NCBI GenBank assembly: GCA_020849625.1
Contig: JADLFV010000011.1
Span: 1 to 64,000, forward strand
DNA: 64,000 nucleotides
From: Phycisphaeraceae bacterium
GTDB taxonomy: Bacteria; Planctomycetota; Phycisphaerae; Phycisphaerales; Phycisphaeraceae
Reading direction: 5' to 3'
Of the stretch, positions 62,315 to 64,000 are shown piece after piece (the stretch's first letter is position 1; each line of letters starts with the position of its first letter). The notes beneath the pieces were generated by a model, which was not told the origin of the DNA, did no database searches, and saw nothing but the letters and a program-made list of their open reading frames with translations. The translations under genes and the position numbers were made by a program.

Positions 62315-62865
62315 CGCTGCAACGCCGCGCGATGGCGGACCGTATAGATCGGCCCGTCGCTGGTCAACACGCTCTCAATCAGGCAAAGCTCACGCGCGGG
62401 AAACAGCCCGAAGTCGGTCTGCCTGTGCTCGCTGAGCAATTGGGTCAGCTTCTGGCGCTGCACGCGATGCGGCCTTCGCTTGGGCCGATGCCGCGCCAGG
62501 GTCAGGTGGGCCACGAACGGCCGATCGCCCGGCTCGGCCAATGCTGCCGCGATCCGCTCGATCGGTGAAGGCGTCACAGCGGCCACAAAAATCACGCGCG
62601 GCCACTTCGCCAGTCCCACCGAAGCTGGAAACGTGCCCAGCCCGCGCATCTGGAGATTGAACCAGCGATGCCCAGCCGCCACCTGGTCCAACTGGTCCGC
62701 CAACACATCGACCCGCTCTGTGTCCACCTCCCCGTGAAAACGCAGCGTCAGGTGCAGCGGGTCCGGCTTGACCGTCTTGAACAGGCCGCCGTGGGCGCTG
62801 AACCGCTCGATCAGGTTGCGGATGATCGGTGTGGGATGAAGTTCGACGGCGCAGAACAATCGCAT
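62311..62865 (-). CDS. thpR: RNA 2',3'-cyclic phosphodiesterase
   Basis: A 2H-phosphoesterase of 184 residues with the two HxTx motifs PLHLTLRFHG and VAHLTLARHR and the typical start MRLFCAVEL. It opens 2',3'-cyclic phosphates on RNA ends; the in vivo role is uncertain for the family. It converges on the coiled-coil gene with a four-base overlap and lies 4 bp from the formyl-THF ligase gene, in the same direction. Confidence 0.88.
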   Translation of the reverse strand: MRLFCAVELHPTPIIRNLIERFSAHGGLFKTVKPDPLHLTLRFHGEVDTERVDVLADQLDQVAAGHRWFNLQMRGLGTFPASVGLAKWPRVIFVAAVTPSPIERIAAALAEPGDRPFVAHLTLARHRPKRRPHRVQRQKLTQLLSEHRQTDFGLFPARELCLIESVLTSDGPIYTVRHRAALQR

Positions 62866-62869
62866 GGCG

Positions 62870-63457
62870 TCACCGTTGGCCGCAGTCGATCACCCGCCGC
62901 TCGCTGACCAGATGGCGCATTGGCACGTCACGCGGGTCCATCGGCACCTGCTCGACGATCTGAAAATCGAAGCACAGCCCGACGGTCAGCATGTTCGGAT
63001 GCTGCGACAGATAGCGATCGTAATAAGCCGCGCCGCGCCCCAGCCTGCCCCCGGAAGCAGAAAATGCCAGCCCGGGACACACGGCCAGCTCGCAAACTGC
63101 ATCAATCTGATCACACTTCCGAAGGGGGGCCGGGATGCCGAAGCGGCCGGGGACCATATCTTCCAGGCGCTCAATGAAAAAGGCCCGCATGAAATCCCCT
63201 GGAGCCCCGCGCGGCAGATTCACATCACCCAGCCACGGCACCGCCACGCGCTTGCCTGCCGACAACAATTCGCGGACAAAATCGTGCGTTTCGATTTCCG
63301 CACCATGCGACACGAAGCAGAACACGCTGGCCGCAGCATTGAGCGCAGGCAGTTGCCGCAACCGCTCGATCGCCTGCCGCGAGCGATCCCGACGCTGCTC
63401 GATCGACATCGCTTCCAACTGGCGGCGCATCTGTTGACGCAGGATTTTCTTATCCAT
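62870..63457 (-). CDS. fthC: 5-formyltetrahydrofolate cyclo-ligase
   Basis: This enzyme converts 5-formyl-THF to 5,10-methenyl-THF with ATP. Family signatures are DKKILRQQMRRQLEAMS at the N-terminus, the nucleotide/folate segment PGLAFSASGGRLGRGAAYYD, and the C-terminal DPRDVPMRHLVSERRVI. Length is usual. It lies between yhhQ (14 bp upstream) and thpR, probably in one operon. Confidence 0.9.
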   Translation of the reverse strand: MDKKILRQQMRRQLEAMSIEQRRDRSRQAIERLRQLPALNAAASVFCFVSHGAEIETHDFVRELLSAGKRVAVPWLGDVNLPRGAPGDFMRAFFIERLEDMVPGRFGIPAPLRKCDQIDAVCELAVCPGLAFSASGGRLGRGAAYYDRYLSQHPNMLTVGLCFDFQIVEQVPMDPRDVPMRHLVSERRVIDCGQR

Positions 63458-63471
63458 GACGGCTCACAGGC

Positions 63472-64000
63472 TCATTGCGGGCGATAGTCCATGACCGCTT
63501 CTTCCTGGTCGGCGCTGTGCTCCACAGTGGGATCGATCTGCAGGTAATCCTTCAGCAGATAAACCGCCCCGTAAAAGAACGGCGTGTCCAGCAGGGCGGC
63601 GGTGAACTTGAAAGCGTAACTGGTGCCGATGAACAGCCAAAGTTGCGGCCAGATCGGATGATCGAGGTTGAGCGGCAAGGCATGGGCGTAAAAGTGCGTG
63701 ATGGTGATGACCGCGAAGGTATCGACCATCTGGCTGACCATGGTCGAGCCGTTGTTGCGCAGCCACAGGTGCTTGCCGCGGGTGACGCGCTTCCAGAAGT
63801 GGAAGACATAGACATCGCAGAACTGGGCAGCCAGGTAAGCGATCATGGATGCGGTGACCGCACCGAAGGCGAGGTTGCGCACCTGGAAAAAGGTCCAGCC
63901 CGTCTCGCGGAACGCTTGCACGCCCGGATCCCACTGCGGCTGAGGCGGCATGTGCGTCACCGGGTCCAGAGCGTCAAAGCCCGGCAGAGCTCCACCGGCC
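63472..64000 (-). CDS. yhhQ: Queuosine-precursor transporter family protein, 5' end outside window
   Basis: The frame is open to the right edge (AGGALPGFDALDPVTHMPPQ precedes the first internal Met), so the gene is incomplete here. Recognisable parts are ASMIAYLAAQFCDVYVFHFW, WLRNNGSTMVSQMVDTFAVI and the last helices (YAFKFTAALLDTPFFYGAVY) of the YhhQ/VUT family. These proteins take up queuine or PreQ0/PreQ1 precursors. The C-terminal 20 residues are acidic and polar. Confidence 0.85.
   Translation of the reverse strand, partial: AGGALPGFDALDPVTHMPPQPQWDPGVQAFRETGWTFFQVRNLAFGAVTASMIAYLAAQFCDVYVFHFWKRVTRGKHLWLRNNGSTMVSQMVDTFAVITITHFYAHALPLNLDHPIWPQLWLFIGTSYAFKFTAALLDTPFFYGAVYLLKDYLQIDPTVEHSADQEEAVMDYRPQ

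Overview
The window looks like a chromosome segment of a high-GC member of the Planctomycetota, probably Phycisphaerae-like. Pointers are a PEP-CTERM protein with dockerin-like repeats, FG-GAP and parallel beta-helix secreted proteins, tandem sialidases, futalosine-pathway MqnA, an unusual sigma-like regulator, a GxxExxY gene between CGCAGAG repeats, and remnants of a DUF2924-type module. The phylum call is inference from gene content; no rRNA is present. Layout: 1-2658 is the end of an integrated element (HTH protein, 57-aa protein, XRE regulator, tyrosine integrase) sitting in the 3' end of a tRNA-Cys gene. 2785-7473 holds a secreted beta-helix protein and two tandem secreted sialidases. 7490-15209 is mostly chromosomal backbone: sigma-like factor, mqnA, an NtrC-type regulator, GxxExxY, ispF, a UroD/MtaA-like protein and threonine synthase. 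15352-24183 is a tRNA-Asn-anchored defence-like island. It contains MNT/HEPN, DUF6398/DUF6933, a serine recombinase broken by one amber codon, and a two-gene cassette of a C2H2 zinc-finger/wHTH protein plus a HerA-TPR-Mrr fusion. Two copies of a 168-bp noncoding sequence (about 73% identical, ungapped) frame the first part of the island. 24468-36671 is IS-rich: a collapsed phage/DUF2924 remnant, a DDE transposase, a HigBA-like pair, and broken IS3- and IS5-type copies around a carbohydrate locus (MFS carrier, propeller glycosidase-like protein, PEP-CTERM protein, GntR/LacI-type regulator). 36672-43420 is an RND heavy-metal efflux operon (small exported protein, outer membrane protein, adaptor, pump, truncated PII-like protein). 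43480-44542 is a graveyard of metal-resistance genes: a split and inverted ynfA, a P-type ATPase fragment, and a CsoR/FrmR-family tail behind an intact-looking operator. 44788-57070 carries an FG-GAP protein, an APH-like kinase plus enolase-paralogue pair, and a tightly overlapping seven-gene catabolic operon (SDR, SIS, ROK, FAD oxidoreductase, phosphotriesterase-like, short MetE-like, UlaG-like) with a divergent GntR/LacI-type regulator. 57096-64000 has a four-gene overlapping cluster (ABC ATPase, Q/R-rich membrane-anchored protein, macro domain, TPR), a large coiled-coil protein with a Wzz-like C-terminus, thpR, 5-formyl-THF cyclo-ligase and the 3' part of a yhhQ-type transporter. A recurring feature is a promoter whose -10 box lies about 7 bases before the start codon (1078, 27423) or about 10 bases before it (9977, 13701, 46940), which predicts leaderless or near-leaderless mRNAs. 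The most interesting candidates are the zinc-finger/HerA-Mrr cassette, the paired tRNA-Asn repeats, the seven-gene operon with its convergent kinase/enolase pair, and a tRNA-Cys with a long variable arm.
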